Shown here: positions 1 to 10,490 of the stretch, piece by piece
Numbering within the stretch: the first letter of the stretch is position 1
How the letters are laid out: each line of letters starts with the position of its first letter
Assembly (NCBI GenBank): GCA_963854735.1
Contig: OY978102.1
Coordinates: 558,001-622,000 of the forward strand
Length of the DNA: 64,000 nt
Source of the DNA: Marvania coccoides
Taxonomy: Eukaryota; Chlorophyta; Trebouxiophyceae; Chlorellales; Chlorellaceae
Reading direction: 5' to 3'
Program-made: the position numbers and the translations under genes
Notes under the pieces: generated by a model
The model's input: only the letters and a program-made list of their open reading frames with translations
Told to the model about the DNA's origin: nothing
The model's database searches: none

Positions 1-97
1 GACCGACTAATGTAAAATAAAGAGAAGAAGACGGGGTTCGTTTAGCCTACTGGCACACCTCTTCATAATGTTTTTAGTAGTTTACACAAGTACCGAC

Positions 98-577
98 CTC
101 TTCTACTGCTGCTGCATCTGTCGTTGTTTCCTGGGCTGCAGCCTCCGTGCTGGGCGGTGGGGCGAAAGGAGGCACGTAGTGGCGCTTGGCGCCAGATGTG
201 GGCTTGGGAGGCGCAGCGGAGCTCGGTTGCCCGGGCTGAATGACGCCGCCCCGCACAAAGGCCTTTGCTTCATCACCCTCACCCCCAAAGTCCTTCACAA
301 ACTCCTCATATACTTTGGCGGCCTCCTCATCTTCCTTCTGCGGCACATTACGGCAAACAGTAGGTGAAACCATCCATTTTTCTCCAGCTCCAAAGTGCAA
401 GTGCTCGTACCTTCCGCCTCTCCTCCTCGAGCTTCTTCTGCTTCTGTACCGCGTCAAAAGCGTTTGCAGGGCGCACATGTCAATCACAAGTCAACAGAAA
501 CACAACGGCGAGAACAGAAACTAGTGATTAACCTGAAAGGGAGTTTTTTTGGCCTTGAGTTGAAAGCTGAAAGACAT
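98..577 (-). CDS. SR140: U2 snRNP-associated SURP protein SR140 (5' part, runs off the left edge)
   Basis: SR140/U2SURP is a nuclear splicing factor associated with the U2 snRNP. Three coding exons are visible on the minus strand: 577-533, 443-411 and 337-98. The next intron begins at 97 and runs towards the window edge, so the RRM, SURP and CID parts are missing. The joined start reads MSFSFQLKAKKTPFQ, then KQKKLEEERRK, then KEDEEAAKVYEEF and later KAFVRGGVI. This matches the conserved N-terminus of the family (KTPFQK, KKEDE, YEEF, FVRGGV). The second acceptor was chosen because it rebuilds TPFQKQ in frame. The rest of exon 3 is a Pro/Ala/Thr-rich linker. It is head-to-head with COX17. The family call is firm; the 15-codon first exon is inferred from frame and motif. 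Confidence 0.85.
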
Positions 578-1004
578 TATGAGGGTCGTTGTCCCAGCAA
601 GCAAGCGACGCTTCTCGGAAAACTATTATAAGTGCATAATTTTTGTAATCGATGGAGAGTTCGCGACAATGGGATAAAACAACATTGATTTATTTAAAAA
701 TATATATATTCGAACGAGCCAAAGGCCGTGGTGCGCGCGTTTCTCAGCGCAGAAACAACCACTTAAATTTATCGATATTTATTTATTGCTTCAGACGCCC
801 TGTCATTTAGCAGCAAAAATTTTCTTCACACATTTTTATTGAAAACCTTGATGCCGCGCTGCCTCTTTTTTAAAAAAGCTCGAACAAAACTATGACTAAT
901 CATCCATCTCATTACCCACCACCCATTGCTTTTGTGTAAAGAGAGAGTGTACAAAATCACATTGAAGTGACTCCTCTCTCCCCCTTCAAATTCACCTGAA
1001 GATT
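578..1004. promoter_or_regulatory. Divergent intergenic region SR140 / COX17
   Basis: This AT-rich stretch lies between two divergent start codons and must hold both promoters. No ORF in it has coding character. Several A/T runs are present, but no TATA box or initiator can be assigned with confidence. Confidence 0.5.
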
Positions 1005-1441
1005 ATGGGAATTTTCTCTTGGTTCTCTAAGAAGGAAGAGGCTCCCAAAAAGCCTACGAAGAAGATCTGCTGCGCTTGCCCTGAGACGAAGGTTTGTGTG
1101 ATGAAATGAAAATGACAATTTGTGTGCTTTTTGGACCCCTGTTGGTCATCTCAGCTCAACGCATGTGAATTTGGGGTGCAGAAAACGCGGGACGAGTGTG
1201 TCACCCTTCACGGCCCAGACTCTGAAGAGTGCAAGGAAATAATCGAGGCCCACAAGCGCTGCCTGCGTGCTGAAGGCTTCGACGTGAGTTATATTTCAAC
1301 CTTTTGAAATTTTGCAGTCCATCCTGCTGCATATCATGCCATCTAATTGCGGGTTGAGTACTTTTTTTCACTCGCTCCGCCCCTCCGCCTGGTCGAACAA
1401 GGGGTTCTCACGACCTCTCCCCACGATTTCCTCAGGTCTAG
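1005..1441 (+). CDS. COX17: Cytochrome c oxidase copper chaperone COX17
   Basis: COX17 carries Cu(I) in the mitochondrial intermembrane space and passes it to SCO and COX11 for cytochrome oxidase assembly. Exon 1 (1005-1091) ends in the copper-binding CCACPETK. Exon 2 (1182-1283) starts KTRDEC and carries the twin-cysteine helical hairpin, including C-KEIIEAHKR-C spaced by nine residues, and RAEGF. The acceptor at 1181 was chosen over earlier AGs because it yields the family-typical PETKKTRDEC. The C-terminus can be made two ways. Splicing 1283 to 1436 gives a final two-codon exon (Val, stop) and the typical ending GFDV, a 64-residue protein. Reading on gives GFDVSYISTF with a stop at 1305-1307. 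DCN1 starts only 35 nt after the spliced stop, on the same strand. Confidence 0.93.
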
Positions 1442-1476
1442 AACTCTCGTCCGAGTCCCCCGAAAACCCAGCGGCC

Positions 1477-2400
1477 ATGAGCACTCGGAGCCTCACGAAA
1501 ACGCAGCGCGACCGCCTCTCGCAGTTCACAGCCATCACCGGCGCCTCGTCAAAGGTGGCGGTGGAGTGCCTGTCCCTTTCAAACTGGGGGGTGGAGCCTG
1601 CCATAGAGTACTACTACAGCTCGGGTATCGCAGCGTCAATGGGGCCCACCATTGACCGCGCGGCCCTTGCGCAGCTGTTCCTCCGCTACAAGGACCCAGA
1701 CAGCGACCCACCCGCTGTGCTGGCGGAGGGCATCATGAAGCTGTGCGAAGACCTCGGCATTGAGCCAGAAGACATTGCCATCCTGGTGCTCAGCTGGCAC
1801 ATGAACGCACAGGTACAATCATATATATTTATTTTATGTTGAAAATTTGCTGGTAACGTGGGTTATCATGATGGAGATAGAATTCGTGCCTATTAATGCT
1901 ATGGAATATTCATATCCGAGTTTCATGATAAATTTTGCTCGCAGTCCATGGGCGAGTACACTCAGTCAGAGTTTGAGTCGGGGATGGAGCAGCTGGGTGT
2001 TGACTCGCTGTCCAAGCTGAAGGGCAAGCTGGAGTACTTGCGGGGGGAGCTGTCCAACCCCGACGTCTTTCGCGAGGTCTACAACTACGCCTATCTGTTT
2101 AGCCGCGAAAAGGGCCAAAAGTGCGTTCACCTGGACACAGCAGTGGCCATGTGGCAGCTGCTGATACCGCAGGAGCGATGGCGATACATAGGGGAGTGGT
2201 GCCAGTTTCTGCAGGAGCACCACAAGCGGGCGGTGTCCAAAGACACCTGGTCCCAGCTGCTGGACTTCATGCGGAACATTGCTGACGATTTTTCAAACTA
2301 TGACGAAAATGGGGCCTGGCCATACCTGATTGACGAGTTTGTGGTGCATGTGAAGGAGCAGAACGGCAGCCAGGATGCCAACGGCAAAACTGATGACTAA
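1477..2400 (+). CDS. DCN1: DCN1-like cullin neddylation co-E3
   Basis: DCN1-like proteins act as co-E3 ligases that help UBC12 and RBX1 attach NEDD8 to cullins, activating SCF-type ubiquitin ligases. There are two exons, 1477-1812 and 1945-2400, giving 263 residues. An N-terminal UBA-like three-helix domain (about residues 8-45, with Q-R-D-R-L-S-Q-F then SNWGVEPAIEYYY) is followed by the potentiating-neddylation domain (about 60-250). That domain holds the family signatures FLRYKDP, FSREKGQK, AVAMWQLL and the C-terminal DFSNYDENGAWPYLIDEF. The ATG at 1477 gives the usual family N-terminus. The gene follows COX17 within a few tens of bases and converges on CDC27, whose stop is 77 bp away. Confidence 0.95.
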
Positions 2401-2477
2401 CTTTTCTTCCTAATCCAATTTCCAAGAAACCGTATGCATCATGTAACATCTTCTTTTTTAAACCAAACTGTCCCATA

Positions 2478-5084
2478 TCACAGTTCTTCCTCCTCTTCAG
2501 CATCAGCCATGGTCACGCGGTCAATAGCAGCCTTGATAAGGTTGGTGTCGGCTGAGGGCGGCTGCAGGTCCAGGGCCTCGGAGAACGCAGCCAACGCGTC
2601 CTGCGTCCGTCCCATCCGCTTTAACACCTACATGACGAATTATAAAAAATGATACAAGTTAATCATTGTGTATTAATAAGAAGAGAGAGAGACAGAGACA
2701 GAAAGAGAAGGACTTTGATTGTTTTTATTATTAACAATCAAACAAACACAAATAAATTTTACCTTGCCCATGTGGAACAACACGCTGGCTTCCCGCGGAG
2801 CAACGTCGTGCAGCGCCTGCAGCTCCGACAGCGCCTCCTCCAGGTGGCCGTCGGTGGCCAGTACCCCCGCACGCTCAAATCGTGCCAGCGGGTTGCGCGG
2901 GTCGGCGGCGATGGCGGATGCCAGCATCTCCAGCGCCTCCGGGTTGCGCTTGAGCTTCTGCAGCGCCATGCCCAGGTAGCACCGCAGCACCGACGATCGG
3001 TCGTTGATGGACAGCGCCCTCCTGAAGTGGTACTCTGCCATGCCAAACTTCTCCTGGCGGTAGTAGATGTGGCCCATGCCGAACCAGGCGTTGTAGTGCC
3101 GAGGGTCGATGCGAATGGCATTGCGATAGCAGGTGATCCCCTTTTCAAAGTCCTCATTGGCAAAGTACTCGTGCCCGCACAGCGTGTAGGCGTAGGGCAG
3201 GTTGTGGTTGAGCTGCAGCGCGCGCTGGAAGAACCGAAGCGCCGCTTCATGCTCCTTTTGCAGCGAAAAGCAGTTGCCCATTACGCACCACGCAGCAGGG
3301 GATAGCCGGTCCAATGCCACTGCCTCACGTGCCAGCTCAGACAGCTCCACCTCCCCCTTCATGTGCCACAGCACCGTGGAGTACACCTCCAGGCCTTGCA
3401 GCCGGCAGGGGTCCACGCGCCGCGCCAGCTGGAAAGCCTCTGCCGCACGAAGGTAGTCCACCATCTCGAAAAACGCTCGGCCCATCTGCATCAGCACCCA
3501 TCCAGTCTGCAGGTGGTGCGTGGGGAGCCGGCCGAACGCCTCCAGCGCCTCCTTGCCCTTGTAGCTGCACAGCAGGCGGTACCCGTCACCCAGCGCCTGC
3601 AGCAGCGTAACTGCTGACGCCTGCCCCTCCAAAGAGCGCTCCCCTCGCGGCACGCCCGCCACGGCGGCCGTCTGCAGCAGCGCTACGCCGTCGTCAGGGT
3701 GCGGCGCCCCTGGGCGGCCAGGACCTCCCACGATGCCCCCGGCTACGTGCTTCAGAATGCTGGCAGGCTCCACAAACAGCTTGCTGGATATTTTGCGCAT
3801 CTTGCCTTCGTCCAGAAACTTCCGGTGGTGCCCACCCGACTGCCAGCTGGGGAGCGCGGATGGGGAAGGCCCGGAAGGCAGGCCGGGCAGCGGCCAGGCA
3901 GCGGCAGCTCGCGGCGGTGGCGGGGGAGGGCCGGACGCTTGGCCCCCTGCCGCAGGCGTGACAAACCCTCCTGCGGCTGTGGCGTGCGTGCCCGACGTGG
4001 AGGGCACAGCGGACGACATCCACCTCCCTGCGTCGTTCTGATAGCTTCCAATCATGGGCGTCGCGCCAGCCGGAGTTACTCCGCCCATCGCTGCTGCTGC
4101 TGCCGCCGGAGGCGTGTGGGTGTTGAAAGTGAAGCCCGTTGCCGCCTCGCCGCCTCTGGGATGGGCTTGTGCTTGGGCGTGCATCGAGTCCATAGGCTCC
4201 TCACCCTGCACAGTTTGTGCATTTATTTCAACTTCTAAAACATTTGCGCCCGAAAGCTCTTATTAAGGAAGTAAAAAATAGTTCACCTGCTGCATGCCAT
4301 GCCACTGCGGCGGTTGTCGCCCTTCTTGCACGGAGGCCATGCCATCAGCGTCCCTGCCGCTGCGCGTCGGCCGCGGCCCCGGCGCAGGAGAGCGATTCAT
4401 CGGCGAAGGGCCGCCTCCCATCTCCTGCTGCTGTTTCTCACCCCCGGACGCCGCCTGCTGCGCGTTCACATACTGCTGCACCTCCTGGTCCGCCCCCAGG
4501 GCGCAGAGCTCTTCGTAGGCGCACCACATCATGGGGTCCAGCTGCAGGGCGCTATTGTAGTATATGATCGCAACGCTGTGGCGGTTGGACAGCTGAAAGA
4601 TGCGACCCAAGAGGAAGTATCCTGCTGCCCCGTTGGGGACGCGCGTGATGTCAGAATCCGGCATGAGAGCCGACTCCGCTTCCGACAGCTTGCCCATGTC
4701 CAAGCAGCACAGCGCAAAAAGGTAACGGCTCTGAGGGCCTTGCAAACCTGCAGAGGTGGAGCTTAATAGGGAAATGTGAGAAATGAGGTGTCGTGGCATG
4801 AGAATGGCTGGTTACTGTGGAACATATTTAAAAAAATGGCTGGTTGCCACCGCCCACTTGAGGCGGCACTCACCTCGCAACAGGGCGTATGCGCGGTAGG
4901 TCTGCTGCGATCTGTGGTAGCAAGACGCCAGCAAGTACACGTTTTGCTCGCTGGGAAACTCCGCGACGAGGCGTTCGGCCAGAAAAATGGCATTCTCAAA
5001 CAGGTAAAGAGCCAAGTTTTCCTGAATGCACGCCACCAGGTGGCTCTCAAGCACCGCGCCTGGGTCTTGTGGGAGTGCCGCCAT
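2478..5084 (-). CDS. CDC27: Anaphase-promoting complex subunit 3 (CDC27)
   Basis: CDC27/APC3 is a TPR scaffold of the APC/C ubiquitin ligase that binds the IR tails of co-activators and controls mitotic exit. There are four exons: 5084-4874, 4747-4287, 4205-2763 and 2627-2478, giving 754 residues. N-terminal TPR helices (about 1-170: AIFLAERLVAEFP, YLLASCYHRSQQTYRAY, RYLFALCCLDMGKLSEAE) are followed by a Gly/Pro/Ala-rich linker that contains the conserved GKMRKISSKLFVEP. A C-terminal superhelix of TPR repeats follows (about 400-730), with WFGMGHIYYRQEKFGMAEYHF as a typical unit. The protein ends in an acidic tail EEEEEL. All junctions are GT-AG and keep frame. Length and repeat order match plant and animal CDC27. 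Confidence 0.95.
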
Positions 5085-5346
5085 TCTTTATTTTTGCTTC
5101 AGAGTGGCACGAAAGGGAAAGACTGGACGACGTAAACAAATATTTGATCGAACGTAGAAGCCGCCATCAACGCTCCGCAACGAGTATGTCACTAAACACC
5201 ATTTTGTGTATATTTGTATAATTTTTTATATTAATAAGCTGCAGAAATTGGAGTGATAAGCAACAACAGCTCAACCACCAACTCTTTTTGCGACTGCTCC
5301 TTCTTTAGAAAACTTAAAATAGCTTTGCTATTTTATTATTGACAAA
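5085..5346. promoter_or_regulatory. Divergent intergenic region CDC27 / orphan membrane protein
   Basis: About 260 bp of AT-rich DNA separates two divergent start codons. It must carry both promoters. No ORF or clear motif is seen. Confidence 0.45.
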
Positions 5347-5825
5347 ATGGCGTGTAGACAGATCCAGCCATCGCAGCAGAGAGGGAGCAGCCAGGTGTGG
5401 CAAGTTCCACAAAGACTAAATTCCTCAGTTTCCACAAGAAGAGGGCGTTGCAAGGCGAGTGTGCATTTCACAATGATGGAGTTGGTCACCACGACGTCTT
5501 GAATCGACTGTGTACTTGTTGTGTTTCTTTTGTGCAGGCGACACCGCCCATCACCGGGGGGGGAATCACGCCGACGCCAGTGCCAGGCTTAGACGACTTA
5601 ACAATTGAGGACGGGCTCGAGTTTACTTTTGAGGGTGTTCAGGAGTACGTACGATCCTTGGATTGGAGCGCTATGCTGTCACAGGCGCAAAGCGGGCTTG
5701 AAACAACGGTGCAGCAAGCCATCTCCCCCTTTGATGTTTTCTCTGGGCAGTGGGGCCTCAACTTGCTGCTGGTTGGCGTCGTGGGCACAATGGTGGTGGC
5801 ATTGGCCACAGCTCCCAGGCAATGA
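5347..5825 (+). CDS. Small orphan protein with one C-terminal membrane segment
   Basis: There are two exons, 5347-5394 and 5538-5825, giving 111 residues. A short polar N-terminus (MACRQIQPSQQRGSSQ) is followed by a Pro/Gly/Thr-rich stretch and an acidic amphipathic region (about 35-80, with FEGVQEYVRSLDWSAML). A single hydrophobic segment near the C-terminus (LNLLLVGVVGTMVVALATA) leaves only the tail PRQ. This topology suits a tail-anchored or single-pass organelle protein. I do not recognise the family. Clean GT-AG splicing that keeps frame, and a TGTAA about 20 nt after the stop, support a real gene. It converges on QCR8. Confidence 0.65.
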
Positions 5826-6075
5826 CTCTCTATGTATAACTGTTCTGTAAAAATTTGCACGAATCCATGTAACCTGTTTTTTTCCCTGCTCAGTAACATG
5901 AGGGCCCAGAAGCATGTTGTCCGGAAGCGTCGCTCCCCGAAGATCATCGCCAGCTCCTGCTGGTGGTACTATTCCAATCCCCCCTTTTCCCTTTTCGTAT
6001 TCAACCCTCTCTCTCTCGTTATAAAAATCCTCAAGGGTTACACAAATACGTTTACACCGTACAGTACCCCCCCAA

Positions 6076-6466
6076 TCAATACCGGTGGTGCATCTTCTCC
6101 TTCTCCCTGTAGTCATTGCAGTAAGCCACAATGCCGTAGACAGGGAGGACGCACCACACACCGATTTCCCGAGCCTGAATAAAAAAGGCGAACAATAAAG
6201 TTAGGGAAGGAGAAGGGATCCATGCGGGACGAAACAATTCAGGCATGGTGATATTTCTCTTCTCAGGGCTGCCCCCCGCTTTCAGAAACACCCCACAAAC
6301 CCCTAAAGAACAGAGCCCCGGCACGCCGAAAAAATATTCTTCTCACCTTGGCAAAGTAGTGCGAGGCCTTGTGGGGGAGGTCCCTCCAAAGGCCGTTCAT
6401 CACGCTCTGCTCGAACGGCGACAGCGTGTACACCACCTCCTTCAGTCGCATGGGGACTTTACCCAT
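6076..6466 (-). CDS. QCR8: Cytochrome b-c1 complex subunit 8 (QCR8/UQCRQ)
   Basis: This is a small inner-membrane subunit of mitochondrial complex III. Exons 6466-6347 and 6174-6076 give 72 residues. The N-terminal MGKVPMRLKEVVYTLSPFEQ, then MNGLWRDLPHK, and the end YREKEKMHHRY all match the plant subunit (GK-PV-R-K-VVYALSPF, GLWKDLP, EKEKLEHRY). One membrane helix lies in exon 2 (IGVWCVLPVYGIVAYC). Length equals that of the plant protein. A good 3' splice site sits just upstream of the ATG (ag at about 6475), so a 5'-UTR intron is likely. Confidence 0.93.
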
Positions 6467-6885
6467 TTTTTCAGCCTGCAAATTGTAATTTTAGGTGTGG
6501 CTCGTTGTCAGCCCGGTGCGAAAACCGTCGGGTTTTTAGATAAAAAGGATGCAACACTCAGTCTGCAAGCGGTTAAAAGGGTGTTGTAGAGCGCGGCAAG
6601 CAAATTATTCCCTCGCCTCTTTTAGATTACCAAGCTCTCTCGGATCGCGGCACCGAGGCAAATCCTCACTCAGAGAAGCGCAAAAAGTAGCTGTGTTACA
6701 AAAAAATAATGGTCCGTTTGAAAGAGAAGAACATGGGGGGGGGTCTTCAGCTGGGAGAGGAGGAAAATTTTCATGAGGGCTTCCTGACAATTTTAAAGGT
6801 ATGGCCAGCTATTTACATCAAACTGTTCAGCAGCTCACTCCCCGCCAGCCGGGTATGCAGGTCCCTCCCTACGCCACCAAGCCGC
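6467..6885. other. Intergenic region: QCR8 promoter and SAE1 3' end
   Basis: This stretch lies between the SAE1 stop and the QCR8 start, both on the minus strand. It should contain the SAE1 3'-UTR, the QCR8 promoter and probably a QCR8 5'-UTR intron. A TTACA (TGTAA on the transcript) about 70 nt beyond the SAE1 stop could be its poly(A) signal. No convincing coding sequence. Confidence 0.4.
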
Positions 6886-8200
6886 TCACCCAAGTCTCTC
6901 AACCCATCCCGTCCCGTCCAGCAGTGAATATAAAAACAGATTGTTGATCATGGGCTCTCCCTTGCCAGCTACAATTTTGATGATGTCATTCGACACCACA
7001 CCGCCCACTATGGCGTTCAGCGCCGGCATCTCTTCCGCCTGCCCCAGGTAGGATTCGAGCACCCATCCCTCGACGCTGCTGCTGCTGCTGCTGACAGACT
7101 GCACAGTTGGTGCGTCTGCAGTGCTCGCTGCCCGCCCCTCTGCTGCCTCAAACTTTGCACATGCTGCATGGACGCAGAAGAGAAAAAGAGGGTCAGTGAA
7201 TTAAATTAATAAATAAAAATTACATGATGATATTCTTGCTCTCGTATGTTGAATCTCACCCTGCACCACAGGCATGAGGGCGCTCATGCGCTTGGGGTTG
7301 CGCTTGGGAGGAGGCGCTGCGAGTGTGGCCTCCCAAGACACCCCCTCCAGCTGGCGCTGCTCTGTGGTCTTCGATGTGCTGCCGTCCTCTTGCTCCTCCT
7401 TCTTCTGCGGGGGAATATTATCATTATATGCGTGTTTCAGCTTTCCAGTACCCACGACGACCATATCAATACTCTCTGACACATAATAATATCCTACCTC
7501 TACGATGTAGTTGTGGGTGTGCAAGTTTGCAAATGCCCAGCCCACCATGCTGCGACAGCACGCCGCAATCAGCGGCACGCCTGCCTCGCTGCACGCCATG
7601 TCTGCTGCGCGCACGACATCGCCCGACTGTCCGATGAGAATGACGGCGTTCTGTCCCGCTGCCGTCGCTGCAGTGACATATCTCTGGGGGTGGCCAGGCG
7701 CAGCTGTTACCGTCACCATCGGATTCATCTCCTGCAGGGTGGCCACAGAGGCCTGGCCCACGGTCTGATCTTCAGAAGCGTCATGCGCGATCAGAAAGTT
7801 TCCTGGGGCGCGCTCTGTGCAGGCTGTGTCGTCCACCAGAGTCACCGAACCGACGCCTGCCAGCACAATGTTCTTTGCAATCTGCGGTGAAGATTGGGGG
7901 ACACGGAGCTACGTGATGCCCTGTTTCAGCATGTCAACGGTTAGAAAACAGGGTGCTTCAAGCCCTGGATCGCACCTCGGCAGCCAGGCCAGTGCAGCCC
8001 ACGATCAGAACCTTTGAGTGGCGCAGCCTGCGCAGAGAAACGAGGAGGGAGGTGAGTCAATGGCCCGGGATACTTGATAAGAACCACATCAAATATGGCG
8101 AGCCTCACTTTTGCTGCGTCTCGTGCCCCCACACTCTCAATTGGCGATCGTAAACTTGCCGCTCAGCTGCGGTCAGCTCAGCTTGCTGAGGATGGCTCAT
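6886..8200 (-). CDS. SAE1: SUMO-activating enzyme subunit 1 (SAE1/AOS1)
   Basis: SAE1 pairs with SAE2/UBA2 to form the heterodimeric E1 that adenylates SUMO. There are five exons: 8200-8109, 8027-7976, 7881-7498, 7404-7260 and 7163-6886, giving 316 residues. Signatures in order are the N-terminal AAERQVYDRQLRVWGHETQQK, the nucleotide-binding HSKVLIVGCTGLAAE, GVGSVTLVDD, then a variable region, and the C-terminal PALNAIVGGVVSNDIIK. As expected for this subunit there is no catalytic-cysteine domain. The Ser-rich insert near residue 250 is lineage-specific. The start codon lies 170 bp from that of CCZ1 on the other strand. Confidence 0.93.
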
Positions 8201-8370
8201 GACTGGTGCTCACGATCTTTTATAAATTGATAGCCTGATAAGAGGCCCCATCGAAAAACAGAGCTGAAATCCAAGGTTCTCAAATCTAAAACATGTTTTG
8301 AAAATTTCCCAAGTTATTATTCATTCTTTTATAACAACACGGCTGCTTTTAGAATCTCTTTGAAGGAAAA
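8201..8370. promoter_or_regulatory. Compact bidirectional promoter SAE1 / CCZ1
   Basis: Only 170 bp separate the two divergent start codons, so the two genes almost certainly share one nucleosome-free promoter. No specific factor site is assigned. Confidence 0.55.
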
Positions 8371-10002
8371 ATGATCACCAGCTCGGTGATGTGGCCTCTG
8401 GGTTCCAGCAGCTTTTCAAATCCAATTCCTCAATTGCAGTTGCTGGTTTATGACGCGGGGCGAGGCAACGTCGAGGGCCACGACGCAGAGAAAATTTTGG
8501 GATTTTTTCCGGCGACAATTCCGTTGTCAGAGTGGATTTCGCTTGCTGGCCTTTTGCAGGGCCTGCATATGTTTGGGTGCAGCCTGGAGCCAGAGGTGAG
8601 GGCAAGCGCGCATAGTCTCTCCAGTTTATGAATGCAACAGTGCGTGATCACTGCATTGCCTCCCCCTCCCGCAGAGCGATGAGGCCTGTGAAGTAGTGGA
8701 GACTGGCGCCGGTGTCTGGGCAATGTACGAAGCCGAACCAGGGGTGTTTTTCGCGTTTGTGGCACCCAAAGTGTGGCTTCCCCGCCATGTCTCCCAGGAT
8801 AACATGCTGGCTGTCCTGAAGCACGCGCACCAACTGATCACGGTCCTTGTTGGTGGCGTCCGGTGGATGGCAGAACAGGCAAGTGTTCAAAAACTGTTTT
8901 TTTTGTGGAAATCATAGAAAAATATATATAATATATTAAACGGGGATGTCGCAGGGTCAGCCTTTGGAAGAAATGCGCAGCTCCATAACCAGCGTGTTGA
9001 AAAGCGTTGGTGAGGACCTCGGCAACTCTGCATCTTGGATCAGCAGGGAGCTGCGCAACCCCTTCACGACGCTAGGACGTCCCTACACGATGTTGACACC
9101 GCTGCCCATCACGCTGGACGTCCACTCGCTGTGCCACCGTGCCCAAACAGCGATGCATGCAGGCCAGGCTCTGGCAGAGCATGCCGTGGTGCTCTTTCAA
9201 CGAGCTGTGCTGTGGAGCTCGCTGCCCGCTAAGGATACCACGCTGCTTACTGCCCTGGCACGCAGCTGTGTATTCTCTGCAGTGGGCAGCAGCTCATCTT
9301 CTGCATTTCTCGGGCAAGTGGACTTACTTTTTATTTTTAGCATTTTGAAACTACGAAATTTAATCGTTTGTTTCCGCGTTTATGCACAGATTCTCTGGCC
9401 AGTGGGCTTCGAAGAAGCTGCAGAAGCTAGACAGCGGCTTCGTGGTCATGCGAGAAGAAGTAGACAACGAGGCTGCTTCTCTTCCTTACGTCTACATCGG
9501 ATCGGCAAGAACAAATCTTCTGGCGTATTGCAAAGGGGAAGTGCTCATGCTGTTACCAGTCAGCAGGGCCACGTTGCCAGCTGCAGCGCTATCGGTGCTG
9601 CAAGCCGCCGTTGAACCGTTGGCTGGCCAGCTGGAAGCGCACCTGACTCGGGAGAGCCACACACAAGGTGGGGAGCTGGGACACCTGCCTGGGTGGCGGT
9701 ACTCGGTCTGCGAAGCCAGCAGCGCCCGCGCTTCTCCACGCTCAAAAATTAGCGCCATGAGCCATCACGCCCGCGCCCTGGCGACGACGATGGTCGACTC
9801 TATTGATCGTTTGGCTGTGGACCAGGGCGCTGGACAGGTTGAGGTGTGCGCCAGGAGCACCCAAGGGGTGTGGGCAGTGTCGGCAGCAGCTGAGGGGCAA
9901 CGACGCTCGTTGGTAGTAAGGGAGAGGAGGGCTGAAGGGAGCAGTCCAGCGCAGGCGCTTGACAGCTTCTCCACAAACGTGCGATCATTGGGTTTGCTTT
10001 GA
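8371..10002 (+). CDS. CCZ1: Vacuolar fusion protein CCZ1
   Basis: CCZ1 with MON1 forms the Rab7 exchange factor that drives late endosome and autophagosome fusion with the vacuole. There are four exons: 8371-8595, 8675-8878, 8955-9313 and 9390-10002, giving 466 residues. The N-terminal longin-like region shows the family signatures QLLVYDAGRGNVEGHDAEKIL, FFPATIPLSEW, SDEACEVVETG, AMYEAEPGVFFAF and LKHAHQL. Exon 3 holds the long middle region. The C-terminal third is more divergent. Introns 2 and 3 both need a GC donor (AG|GCAAGT and GG|GCAAGT). The nearby GT four bases on would shift the frame, while the GC sites give MAEQGQPLEEM and FLGFSGQWA. Confidence 0.88.
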
Positions 10003-10490
10003 GTACATAAATCGGTATTTATTTTTATTTTCCTTTGTAAATTTCTTTGTTGCTTTGGAAAAAGCTTCGCTGCAATCTGAGAGAGTAAATTTATGTGCTT
10101 TACATAAAAGCGGGCTTCTCTTTCAGCCAGTATCAAAGAAATAATTAAAGCCGACGGCAAAACAGCAGGTTATAACCTTGAGGGTAATTACCCTCAATTT
10201 TTTTCAACATTTGTTCGATCACTTTTGAAAAACAACGAGACGACAACCGGGTGCCTCCGGAATAAAGAAAGCATTCACGTGTAAACATTGTTTTTCATGT
10301 TATGAAATGCCCCGAGAAGCGTCGTGAAACTTGGGAAAAAAATGTTTTCTCCTTATATTGTGAAGAGTGACCAGGCGTTACTTATATTTTTTTTTAATCT
10401 TATTCAACGTGCATGAAGTCCAGCAACTAAATATAGTGAAGACATTTTTAAATAATTCCTCCTTGCAATCCACTTGGTAGTATTTATCGA
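10003..10490. other. Intergenic region between CCZ1 and the Josephin gene
   Basis: An AT-rich 490-bp stretch holds the CCZ1 3'-UTR and the promoter of the next gene. A TGTAA at 10036-10040, about 34 nt after the CCZ1 stop, is a candidate poly(A) signal. A short direct repeat around 10173-10197 contains two copies of a GGGTAATTACCC-like palindrome. No ORF. Confidence 0.4.
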
